A DNA stretch of 34,074 bases from Deltaproteobacteria bacterium CG_4_9_14_3_um_filter_63_12 (GTDB lineage: Bacteria > Myxococcota_A > Bradymonadia > UBA4248 > UM-FILTER-63-12): NCBI GenBank assembly GCA_002789955.1, contig PFUG01000563.1, positions 1-34,074 on the forward strand, in the 5' to 3' direction. Below the pieces are notes generated by a model. The model ran no database searches and was not told the DNA's origin. It saw only the letters and a list, made by a program, of their open reading frames with translations. Shown here in pieces: positions 1 to 9,240 of the stretch; within the stretch, counting starts at the first letter, position 1, and each line of letters begins with the position of its first letter. Both the position numbers and the translations under genes were made by a program.

Positions 1-150
1 GCTCTTGGCCTAGGCCGGCGAGCCGCCGGCGCTCCCGGGCCGCTCTTGGCCTAGGCCGGCGAGCCGCCGGCGCTCCCGTTGGTGCTCTCTTTGTCTCGAC
101 TGGGTCGGGCGCGCTCCCACGCCGCTCTTGGCCTAGGCCGGCGGGCCGCC
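1..150. repeat. GC-rich repeat, two tandem copies plus a third nearby
   Basis: A 37-base unit starts at 1 and again at 42 (period 41, identical over 37 bases). A third copy, shortened to about 27 bases with one change, starts at 124. Each unit contains the 10-base palindrome GGCCTAGGCC. The two complete units also hold an inverted repeat, GCCGGCG and CGCCGGC around AGC, which could form a 7-bp hairpin. The array ends just before the M23 gene start at 172. It may be part of a longer array running off the left edge. It could be a dispersed intergenic element or a terminator-like structure for an upstream gene; the sequence does not decide. Confidence 0.7.
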
Positions 151-171
151 CGCCCTCAATCCAGGCCCACT

Positions 172-1548
172 ATGTCCACGCGCCGCATCGTCGCTCGCAG
201 TTTGTTCGCAGTGGCCGCCTTCACGGCGCTCTCTGGTCTTGCGACCTCCGCCTGGGCGACTCCGCCGCTCATGGTCCCGTGGCCCTGCGGCACGACTTAC
301 TCGGTCACCCAAGGACACAACACAGGCAGTCACACGGCCGAAGGCAGCTGGGCCTGGGATTTCGGGATCCCTGTTGGGGCCGAGGTCGCGGCCCCTGCTG
401 CCGGCCAGGTGCGGCGAATGCGTATGGACTCGACGCGGTCTGGCTGCGACGCGGCTTACGCGAACGACGCCAACTACGTGATTGTCGATTTCGGCGACGG
501 CACCGAGGCCCTCTTTCTGCACCTTCAGGCCAACAGCTCGTCGCTCCAGGTGGGTCAGAGCGTGCAAGCCGGACAGGTCGTCGGGCGAGTGGGGCTCTCT
601 GGCTGGGTTTGCGGGGCTCACCTCCACTTTCAAATCCAGAACACTTGCGCGTCTTGGTGGTGTCAAAGCATCGCGGCGAGCTTCGTGGGCTTCGGCAATC
701 CTGGTCTCGGCACGCCGCTCACGAGCGACAACTGCGGGGCTCCGGTCACCTGCGACGCGCGGCTCAACGGCGGCACTACGCTCATCGACGAGCTCGATAC
801 GGCCTGCTTCTCTCGAGCGACCCAGTGGTGGTGGGACGTGGCCGAGGGCTACGACGGGCACCATTTCTACACCTTCGCGACGGACGCCGCCGCAGCCGAC
901 ACCGTCGGGCGCTGGTCCTTCGGCGTCGATGTGGCAGGTGACTACCGCGTCGAAGCGTTCATCCCCAACAACGAGGCGGAGAGCCAACAAGCCCGCTACC
1001 AGCTCGCAACTGGACCGCAGACCCCCCAGAGCCGGCTCGTGAACCAAGCCACCGAGAAGGGTTGGGTCGACTTGGGTGTATACTCGTTCACCAACGGAGA
1101 CGCCCGCTTCGTCTCCCTCGCCGACAACACCGGCGAGAACTACGACGCGCTGAAGCGCAAGCTGGCTTACGACGCCGTCCGGCTGACATGGGTGCCGCCC
1201 GTCGTGGTGGAGCCGGAGCCGCAGCCGGAGGGGTCCGATGACGTCGCTGACGTCGCACAAGACCAAAGCCAAACCGATGCGAGCGAGCCCTCCGATGTGC
1301 TCTCTCCCCCGGACCTGCGAACCGATGCCGCGGAGGAGCTCACGTCCAGCGACGTTTCCGCGGACCTCGGCCCCTCAGACACCCAATCCACAGTCGATGC
1401 AGACAGCGGCGGCATCGCCGACCCCAGCCGAGAGACGGTCGAGGGGGCCTGCGGCTGCCACGTCGCGTCCCCTCGCCGAGAGGACTTCTGGCTGGGTCTG
1501 GGGATGGGTCTGGGGTTGCTGGGGTTGGTGAGAAGACGTCTTAGTTGA
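172..1548 (+). CDS. Secreted M23-family (LytM-like) peptidase with MYXO-CTERM tail
   Basis: This 458-residue exported protein probably cleaves peptide cross-links in peptidoglycan. ATG 172 was chosen because it opens directly on a signal peptide (Arg-rich start, hydrophobic 10-25, AWA near 27-29); an in-frame ATG at 79 lies inside the upstream repeats. Residues about 35-185 form the M23 fold with likely zinc ligands H54 and D63 and the HLH motif at 150-152. Residues about 205-340 resemble the golvesin C-terminal/Xly beta-sandwich binding module. Residues 345-425 are an Asp/Ser/Pro-rich linker. The tail has C427 and C429, a Gly/Leu-rich membrane segment and a terminal RRR, as in MYXO-CTERM surface-sorted proteins. 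Peptidase activity is inferred from ligands only. The last bases overlap the convergent CARDB remnant. Confidence 0.85.
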   Translation: MSTRRIVARSLFAVAAFTALSGLATSAWATPPLMVPWPCGTTYSVTQGHNTGSHTAEGSWAWDFGIPVGAEVAAPAAGQVRRMRMDSTRSGCDAAYANDANYVIVDFGDGTEALFLHLQANSSSLQVGQSVQAGQVVGRVGLSGWVCGAHLHFQIQNTCASWWCQSIAASFVGFGNPGLGTPLTSDNCGAPVTCDARLNGGTTLIDELDTACFSRATQWWWDVAEGYDGHHFYTFATDAAAADTVGRWSFGVDVAGDYRVEAFIPNNEAESQQARYQLATGPQTPQSRLVNQATEKGWVDLGVYSFTNGDARFVSLADNTGENYDALKRKLAYDAVRLTWVPPVVVEPEPQPEGSDDVADVAQDQSQTDASEPSDVLSPPDLRTDAAEELTSSDVSADLGPSDTQSTVDADSGGIADPSRETVEGACGCHVASPRREDFWLGLGMGLGLLGLVRRRLS

Positions 1549-1980
1549 AGTAATCCAAGCACAAGATGGCCGCCACGGCGCCCCCGTTGTTGCCGTTGTG
1601 GCACTTGGCGACTTCGCCGTCGGGGTCGACGAGCACGCTCACCTCGTTGATGCTCTGCCCGCTGGGAACGGACCAATCGCAGGTCACCTCGGTGCACGCG
1701 GCGGGGGTGAGCAGGATGGGGAGCCCGGTCTCGCAGGCCACCCCGCCGCCGGCGCAGGGATCGCCTTGGTAGAAGACCGCGCGGGCGTCGTCGGGGACGG
1801 GGTTCGTGCCTCGATCGCAGACGTTTGTGCCGATTGCGATCGTGCCGCCAGAGGAGAGGCAGAGTTCGGCCGGCCGAACCAGGGTCACCGTCAAGTCTGC
1901 CAGACCCGTGAGTTCTAGGCCGCCCTCGGCGTTCTGGCGGAAGTTGTTCGACGGTGTGGTGTCTGCACCCCGTGGAGCCT
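1541..1980 (-). pseudogene. 3' remnant of a CARDB-type adhesion-domain protein
   Basis: About 145 codons read cleanly on the minus strand to a TAA at 1541. They match the CARDB (cell adhesion related, acidipatch-like beta) pattern: DLTVTLV at the start, a Cys pair, a 'NxGTxPVPDDxxVxFY' strand, a W-x-V-P turn, and a closing VLVDPDGEVAKCHNGNN. I see no start codon with a ribosome site before this segment. The reading frame runs back into the czcA gene, where it is only a shadow. Homology-like sequence starts almost exactly at the czcA stop (1981), so the 5' part of the gene has been lost. It is best read as the end of a large secreted protein cut off by acquisition or rearrangement of the efflux operon. 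It could still be translated by read-through from czcA, but nothing suggests a function. Confidence 0.6.
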
Positions 1981-5076
<3,096 letters not shown>

Positions 5077-5078
5077 GC

Positions 5079-6839
5079 TCAGTCGGCCTCGCAACAGCCA
5101 GCGCCGATGCTGTCAGGGGAGACCTCGGTGCGCAGCAGGAAGGCGCCCGTCGTGACGACGGCGTCGCCCTCGGCGAGGGGCCCCGCGACCTGCACGAGTC
5201 GGCCGTTGGAGCGGCCCGTTTGGACGGTGCGGGCCTCGTAGACGCCTTCAGCCGTGCGAACGAAGACCATGGAGTCGTCGCCGACCCGCTGCACGGCTTC
5301 GAGAGGCACCGTCGTTGCCCCTTGGGGGACGGCGACCTGAACCGAGGCGCGCGCGAACTGGCCTGAGCGCAACAGTCCGTCTGGGTTCTGGACCTCGGTT
5401 CGGACGCTCACAGTGCGGGTCCGCGGCTCGACCTCCGAGGCGATCCAGGTCGTCGTGCCCGTGAACACCTGGGCCGGGATGCCGTCGACCCGCAACTCGA
5501 CGAGTTGACCGAGTCGGACTGCTGAGGCGTCCCATTCGGGAACCTCGAGCAAGGCCCACATCACCGAAGTGTCGGCGATGGTGGCGAGGGAGTCCGCTTC
5601 GTTGGCGAACGTGCCGACCATGGCGGGCCGTCGGATGATGAAACCGGCGATGGGGGCTTCGACGGTGAAGCGGCCGGAGCGGCCGTTGGCTGGCGCTCCG
5701 CTGATCTCCAACGACTGTTCGATGGCGCGCAGTTCCGCTTCGGCGGCTTCGAACTCTTGGCGAGCGAGCTCCACATCGCGCTGTGAGGCGATGGCGCCTT
5801 TGCGCAGCGCATCTTGGCGCTCGAGGTTCGCCTTGGCGACCTCCTGGCGTCCGCGTGAGGCTCGGCGACGCGACTGCAGCTCGGAGACGCCAGCGCTCTC
5901 GATGGTGAACAGCGGAGCGCGTACTGCGACCTCCTGCCCCAGGTCCGCAGTCACCTCCTTGACGATTCCGGAGATGGAGGAGCGGATGTCCGCCATGGCG
6001 TTGAGGTTGAACTCAATGCGCGCGGTAGTCTCGACCGCGAGCCCGATGCCGCTCGAGGTGACCGGTACGGTCAATATTCCGGCCGCCCGCTCGAGGCTTG
6101 GAGTGCGGAAGCGAATGACGGTACTCGGCTTGAGCCCGCTGGGTGGCGCGACGCCTGGCGGAGGTTGCATTGGGTTACAGACAGGGCACACCGAGTCCGG
6201 GAAGCCGTGGTCCACACACCAGTCTCCCGAGGCCTCGAAGCCACTGGCGAGCGACGGATTGCACTTCGTGCACATCGACTCTGGAACGCCATGCTCGGCG
6301 CACCAGTCCGTAGCAGCCCCCGTCGGAGACTTAGGTGGCGCCTCGTTCTTGGCGCCAGGTGGCGGCATGGGGTTGCAGACCGGACAGACCGACTTTGGGA
6401 AGCCGTGCTCGGCACACCAGTCGCCAGAGCTTTTGAACCGCTCTACGAGGTCAGGGTTGCACTTCGTGCACTTCGACTCTGGTACGGCGTGTCCGCCGCA
6501 CCAATCCGCGGGATCGCCTGCCTCCTTTCCAGCGGCGGCCTTGGTCTCCGGGCTTGGTGGCTGCATGGGATTGCAGACCGGACAGACCGACTCTGGAAAG
6601 CCGTGCTCAGCGCACCAGTCGCCGGCGCTTTTGAACTGCTCCACGAGGGCTGGATTGCACTTCGTGCACTTCGATTCCGGCACGCCGTGTCCAGCACACC
6701 AGTCGGATGAGTCCGCAACCAGCGGCGTGGATTGTGAGCTCGTCGGCCCGGCAGATTTCGCTGGGGTGACCGGTTCATTGCAACCAGTCGCCCAAAGCAC
6801 ACAGGCGAGCACGACAGCGTACTTGCGCGTTCGAATCAT
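5079..6839 (-). CDS. czcB: RND efflux periplasmic adaptor with six Cys/His metal-binding modules
   Basis: The membrane-fusion subunit that links the CzcA-like pump to an outer-membrane channel; 586 residues, longer than the usual 350-450. It is a lipoprotein: signal helix 7-18, lipobox ATGC with C20. Residues 46-223 hold six copies of a CxxH-x6-CxxC module with consensus WCxxHGxPESxCxxCNP, in three A-B pairs (46-92, 112-157, 178-223) joined by Pro/Ala-rich linkers. Each module offers three Cys and one His. Residues about 240-570 are the ordinary adaptor: barrel-sandwich/lipoyl half motifs, a coiled-coil hairpin near 330-390, and the C-terminal 'GAGCCEAD', a CzcB-type metal-binding end. The ribosome site AGGGAG lies close upstream. 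The module array probably captures or senses metal in the periplasm; that is inference. Confidence 0.9.
   Translation of the reverse strand: MIRTRKYAVVLACVLWATGCNEPVTPAKSAGPTSSQSTPLVADSSDWCAGHGVPESKCTKCNPALVEQFKSAGDWCAEHGFPESVCPVCNPMQPPSPETKAAAGKEAGDPADWCGGHAVPESKCTKCNPDLVERFKSSGDWCAEHGFPKSVCPVCNPMPPPGAKNEAPPKSPTGAATDWCAEHGVPESMCTKCNPSLASGFEASGDWCVDHGFPDSVCPVCNPMQPPPGVAPPSGLKPSTVIRFRTPSLERAAGILTVPVTSSGIGLAVETTARIEFNLNAMADIRSSISGIVKEVTADLGQEVAVRAPLFTIESAGVSELQSRRRASRGRQEVAKANLERQDALRKGAIASQRDVELARQEFEAAEAELRAIEQSLEISGAPANGRSGRFTVEAPIAGFIIRRPAMVGTFANEADSLATIADTSVMWALLEVPEWDASAVRLGQLVELRVDGIPAQVFTGTTTWIASEVEPRTRTVSVRTEVQNPDGLLRSGQFARASVQVAVPQGATTVPLEAVQRVGDDSMVFVRTAEGVYEARTVQTGRSNGRLVQVAGPLAEGDAVVTTGAFLLRTEVSPDSIGAGCCEAD
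6171..6704 (-). repeat. Coding tandem repeat: three paired Cys/His modules in the adaptor
   Basis: Three imperfect units of about 66 codons encode the paired CxxH-x6-CxxC modules. Within each pair the first module has the form VPESKCTKCNP (or a near variant) and the second FPESVCPVCNP. Like modules across pairs resemble each other more than modules within a pair. This indicates that the pair, not the single module, was the unit of duplication. The spacers between pairs differ in length and composition. Confidence 0.85.
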
Positions 6840-6925
6840 TTTTCTCTCCCTTGCAGCGGACGCGGCGACACAACGGCGGAATCGCCGAAGTCGGACCGGT
6901 CCTCATCTGACCTTCAAGGCTGGGT

Positions 6926-7366
6926 TCAGCTGAGGGAGAACTGCGGGGGTCTGTAGATGCGGCCGTGGACCCCTGTGGCCGGTTCGTCGGTAGGGCTAAA
7001 CATCGCGAGGCTTTCCAGTGCGGTGGTCAGGAAAGACACGGAGCCAAACGCCACTGGGGCGGTCAACGCGCCAGGACAGCACACGCAATCGTCACAGCCA
7101 GGCGGGCAGCGCTTGCCGTCTGGGCAGGAATCCTCGTCAGAGGCGTGACGGTCGCCGCTGGCGAACTCGATGGACGCGTCGCTCGCATCGTCACGCGCTT
7201 CCGAGCTGCCTTCACAGGGGCAATCCTCTCCGCAGCACGCCTCACCAGCCCCCATCCACTCGAGCAGACTCATGCCGAGGCCGGGCTGCCCGAGCAGCAA
7301 GCTGATGAGCAGGAGGCTTGCTACGAACCCCTTTAGGTTCGGCGTGATGTTGAAGAGGCGCTTCAT
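6926..7366 (-). CDS. Exported Cys-rich protein, first gene of the efflux operon
   Basis: A 146-residue protein that I cannot assign to a named family. ATG 7366 gives an N-terminus with a clear export or anchor helix (about 12-31); the in-frame ATG at 7447 would place 27 unrelated residues ahead of it. After the helix come ten Cys: 44, 45, 49, 51, then 81, 87, 91, 94, 96, 97, with Asp/Glu-rich spacers and one His at 74. The second cluster, CPxxxxCPPGCDDCVCC, looks able to bind soft or transition metals in the periplasm. The protein ends in an aromatic/Pro tail (YRPPQF). It lies 86 bases before czcB on the same strand, so a periplasmic metal chaperone or sensor for the exporter is the natural guess. 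A role as a decayed pump component is less likely because the frame is intact. Confidence 0.7.
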   Translation of the reverse strand: MKRLFNITPNLKGFVASLLLISLLLGQPGLGMSLLEWMGAGEACCGEDCPCEGSSEARDDASDASIEFASGDRHASDEDSCPDGKRCPPGCDDCVCCPGALTAPVAFGSVSFLTTALESLAMFSPTDEPATGVHGRIYRPPQFSLS

Positions 7367-7374
7367 GTCAAAAC

Positions 7375-7404
7375 ATAGGTAACCTCTGACCCCCCTTCGG
7401 TCAA
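7375..7404 (-). promoter_or_regulatory. Candidate metal-responsive promoter of the efflux operon
   Basis: On the minus strand, TTGACC (7404-7399) and ACCTAT (7380-7375) are separated by 18 bases. The region carries the inverted repeat TGACC-N7-GGTCA beginning in the -35 element. A lengthened spacer with a dyad is typical of MerR-family promoters. The -10 box ends only 8 bases before ATG 7366 and no Shine-Dalgarno is visible, so the message could be nearly leaderless. No regulator gene lies next to it. Confidence 0.35.
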
Positions 7405-7439
7405 CACCCCTGTGTGCCAGGCTTGCGTGTCCCACACAC

Positions 7440-7619
7440 GAATTCACGTGCTCTTCAGAGAAAAGTGGTCACTCTCAGCGGCCGGCCACCTGGACTTACT
7501 TGCCTGACGGTCAACGGCCAGCAAGAGAATTCACGTGGTCTTCAGAGAAAAGCGGTCCCTCTCAGCGGCCGGCCACCTGGACTTACTTGCCTAACGGTCA
7601 AACACCCAGCAAGAGAAAT
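7440..7619. repeat. Direct tandem duplication, unit 87-88 bases
   Basis: Two copies lie head to tail. GAATTCACGTG begins at 7440 and again at 7527. The copies share the blocks CTTCAGAGAAAAG, CTCTCAGCGGCCGGCCACC and TGGACTTACTTGCCT, with a few substitutions and a one-base insertion near the end of the second copy. GGCCGGCC is palindromic. The texture recalls the multiple end repeats of IS21-like elements, but no transposase gene is present. It is either an insertion-sequence end left behind or an independent intergenic repeat. Confidence 0.7.
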
Positions 7620-7755
7620 AGCGTTGTGATACCGACAGTTGCGGTGGACTCCTGCATGCTGGGGGGACTTCTGAGTGGTCGCCGGACTCTGGCTGAGTGG
7701 TGTTCCTGGTCCGATCTAGGAAAAACTATCCAGCAGCACTAGGGAAAAGTCATAA

Positions 7756-7783
7756 TTGTTATTTCATTACGTGAGGATAGAAT
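7756..7783 (+). promoter_or_regulatory. Sigma-70-like promoter candidate for the gene at 7876
   Basis: TTGTTA at 7756-7761 and TAGAAT at 7778-7783 are spaced by 16 bases, in a locally AT-rich stretch of an otherwise GC-rich region. They would give a leader of roughly 85 bases before ATG 7876, which has a good ribosome site (AGGAGC). Called from the hexamers only. Confidence 0.4.
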
Positions 7784-7875
7784 GCAGTCATCGGGTTGGC
7801 GACGAGGTCCTAGCCCGAACGCAAGCGAATCAAATGCAAGGTTGATGGTGACCAAACGAAAATAGGAGCTGAACC

Positions 7876-8289
7876 ATGAAGACTTATCAAGCCGGCCAGA
7901 ATGTCCCTTACGGTGTCTACACTTCGATGCGTCCCCTCAACCTGCACTACATGAGCGACAGCGAGACCCTGCCCGGCACTGGCGAGTACACACGCATCCC
8001 GACTTGGCTCATGGTCGTCGCCAGCCCCGCCATCGGCGGACTCTTCGTGATGGCCTTCCCCTTTATCTGCTTGGTCGCGGTGGCCGCGGCCCTCGGTAAG
8101 CTGGCCGCCAACACGGTCCATTCCATGGCGACCCGCAACGCTCACCTGGTGCAGATGAACTGGGAACCGGGCGCCGCCTACCTCGACGGCAAAGGGCAGT
8201 CCGCGACGCCCACGAGCGATGATGATGACCTCGACCTCGAGGCCCTGAAGGCTGAAGTCGCGAAGAAGCGCGAAGCCGAACGGCTCTAG
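7876..8289 (+). CDS. Small membrane protein of unknown function
   Basis: A 137-residue protein not recognised as a named family. The start is supported by AGGAGC a few bases upstream. The N-terminal 45 residues are polar, with a 'VPYGVYTSMRPL' stretch. Residues about 46-80 form one long or two short hydrophobic helices (ending FPFICLVAVAAALG). The remainder is soluble, with an acidic run (DDDDLDLE) and a basic, helical end that would suit a cytoplasmic coiled segment. It stands alone, with its own promoter candidate and a strong terminator immediately downstream. Similar arrangements occur in small envelope proteins of unknown role in this phylum; no function is claimed. Confidence 0.7.
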   Translation: MKTYQAGQNVPYGVYTSMRPLNLHYMSDSETLPGTGEYTRIPTWLMVVASPAIGGLFVMAFPFICLVAVAAALGKLAANTVHSMATRNAHLVQMNWEPGAAYLDGKGQSATPTSDDDDLDLEALKAEVAKKREAERL

Positions 8290-8355
8290 AGAGCGCCGAA
8301 TAGAACGACGAAAGCCCAGTCAGAAACTGGGCTTTCGTCGTTTTCAGGCGCTCTC
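8289..8355. terminator. Nested double-stem hairpin, bidirectional terminator
   Basis: An inner perfect 17-base stem (8304-8320 with 8326-8342, loop of 5) is followed on the plus strand by TTTT at 8341-8344. Around it lies a second perfect stem of 9 bases (8289-8297 with 8347-8355). It sits between convergent genes, the plus gene ending at 8289 and the minus gene ending at 8354. The outer arms overlap the last bases of both genes. The plus-strand U-run makes it a credible intrinsic terminator; in the minus direction the U-run is weak. Confidence 0.8.
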
Positions 8356-8653
8356 AGTCGGCAGTCATGCTCGAGAACTCAGCGGTAGCCCCCTGGACGG
8401 CTTGGTCGCCATCGATCAGTTCGGACGGTTCGGAGCGGCCGGTCAATCCCAAGAAAACGGCGATCAGGAACGTCGCCAAGAGGACGGAGCCCACCTTGGA
8501 CAAGAGCTTCTTGCGGCTATGGGCTTTGAGCTCAGCGCATGCGGCTTCGTATGCGCGCTCCTCATCGAGAGTGAGCGCGTCGTCGTCTCGAGCCGCCAGC
8601 TCGATGACGTCGTCCACGTTTTCCTTGGCGACCCGCTTCTTCCTGGGCTTCAT
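8354..8653 (-). CDS. Small single-pass membrane protein, unknown function
   Basis: Ninety-nine residues. A highly charged N-terminal half begins KPRKKR and has an acidic 'DDDALTLDEERAYEAACAELKAH' type of helix. One membrane segment follows at about 54-70, then a polar C-terminus. The layout predicts a cytoplasmic N-terminal helix and a short outer tail. AGGTGAG precedes the start. It lies 44 bases downstream of the DUF4234 gene on the same strand and ends inside the shared terminator, so the two are probably co-transcribed. It does not resemble a toxin or holin that I can name. Confidence 0.6.
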   Translation of the reverse strand: MKPRKKRVAKENVDDVIELAARDDDALTLDEERAYEAACAELKAHSRKKLLSKVGSVLLATFLIAVFLGLTGRSEPSELIDGDQAVQGATAEFSSMTAD

Positions 8654-8697
8654 GACTGGCTCACCTGGTTAGGAAACTCGTCGCCACCTCGTCGCTG

Positions 8698-9000
8698 CTA
8701 GGCAGCCGGCAGGCGGTTGAGCTGGTACTGGAGCAGATAGATACCGACGGAATCCAAGAGCAACAAGAACACGAACGTCGTGACGTGATTCAGTCGCCCG
8801 CCGCTGACCAACTCCAGCCCCTTACCGTAACGCCAGAACCACCAAATATTCACCGTCGGCACGAAGACCCAGAAGAGGCTCGGGATCTGAGCCCCGGCCG
8901 CGTTGAGCTCCTCTTTGCTGCGGTACAACCAGACGAACGTGTAGACGCCGAGCGTGACGAAGGTCAGCGCGATGACGTGAAGGACGGGCTTGCGGTTCAT
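8698..9000 (-). CDS. DUF4234 domain membrane protein
   Basis: This 100-residue protein matches the DUF4234 layout: a polar N-terminus, a helix with the pattern 'LTFVTLGVYTFVWLYRSKEELN' (about 11-33), a second helix with PTVNIWWFWRYGKG, and a third near 74-90. The family is widespread in bacteria and its function is unknown. It is the first gene of a probable two-gene unit with the single-pass protein downstream. No strong ribosome site was found before ATG 9000. The 240 bases upstream, shared with the divergent lipoprotein gene at 9241, should carry the promoters for both, but I could not pick them out. Confidence 0.75.
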   Translation of the reverse strand: MNRKPVLHVIALTFVTLGVYTFVWLYRSKEELNAAGAQIPSLFWVFVPTVNIWWFWRYGKGLELVSGGRLNHVTTFVFLLLLDSVGIYLLQYQLNRLPAA

Positions 9001-9240
9001 GATGGCTCCTGTGGTGCTTTGGTGGGGCGCCCTCGCCCTTATGCTGCTCCCTACTGGCCAGCTGGAATCCTATTCTCAGAAAAGTGAGCGGCCTCCTCGG
9101 GGCTCGAGCCTGCACACCCGCGCGCTGCCTTCATCCCATGGGCGAGATTGTCTATATGGTTGCGCCTGGTTCTTGTTTCCCTCTCGAGCTCACCTCGAGC
9201 TCATTGATTCTATTGCCTCGGCAATTTCTGGAGTTCGCCC

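Larger units (their letters stand above)
7405..7875. other. Intergenic region between the efflux operon and a small membrane protein
   Basis: This 470-base stretch separates two divergent genes. It contains the 87-base direct duplication at about 7440-7619 and then an AT-richer segment (about 7720-7790) with a promoter candidate. No gene is supported. One frame is open across the duplication (7414-7629), but its product is merely the repeat translated twice and has no ribosome site. Confidence 0.6.

Noticed and set aside
7414..7629. Open frame across the 87-base duplication encoding a two-fold peptide repeat
   Set aside because: The openness follows from the repeat length being a multiple of three; there is no ribosome site, signal or family match.
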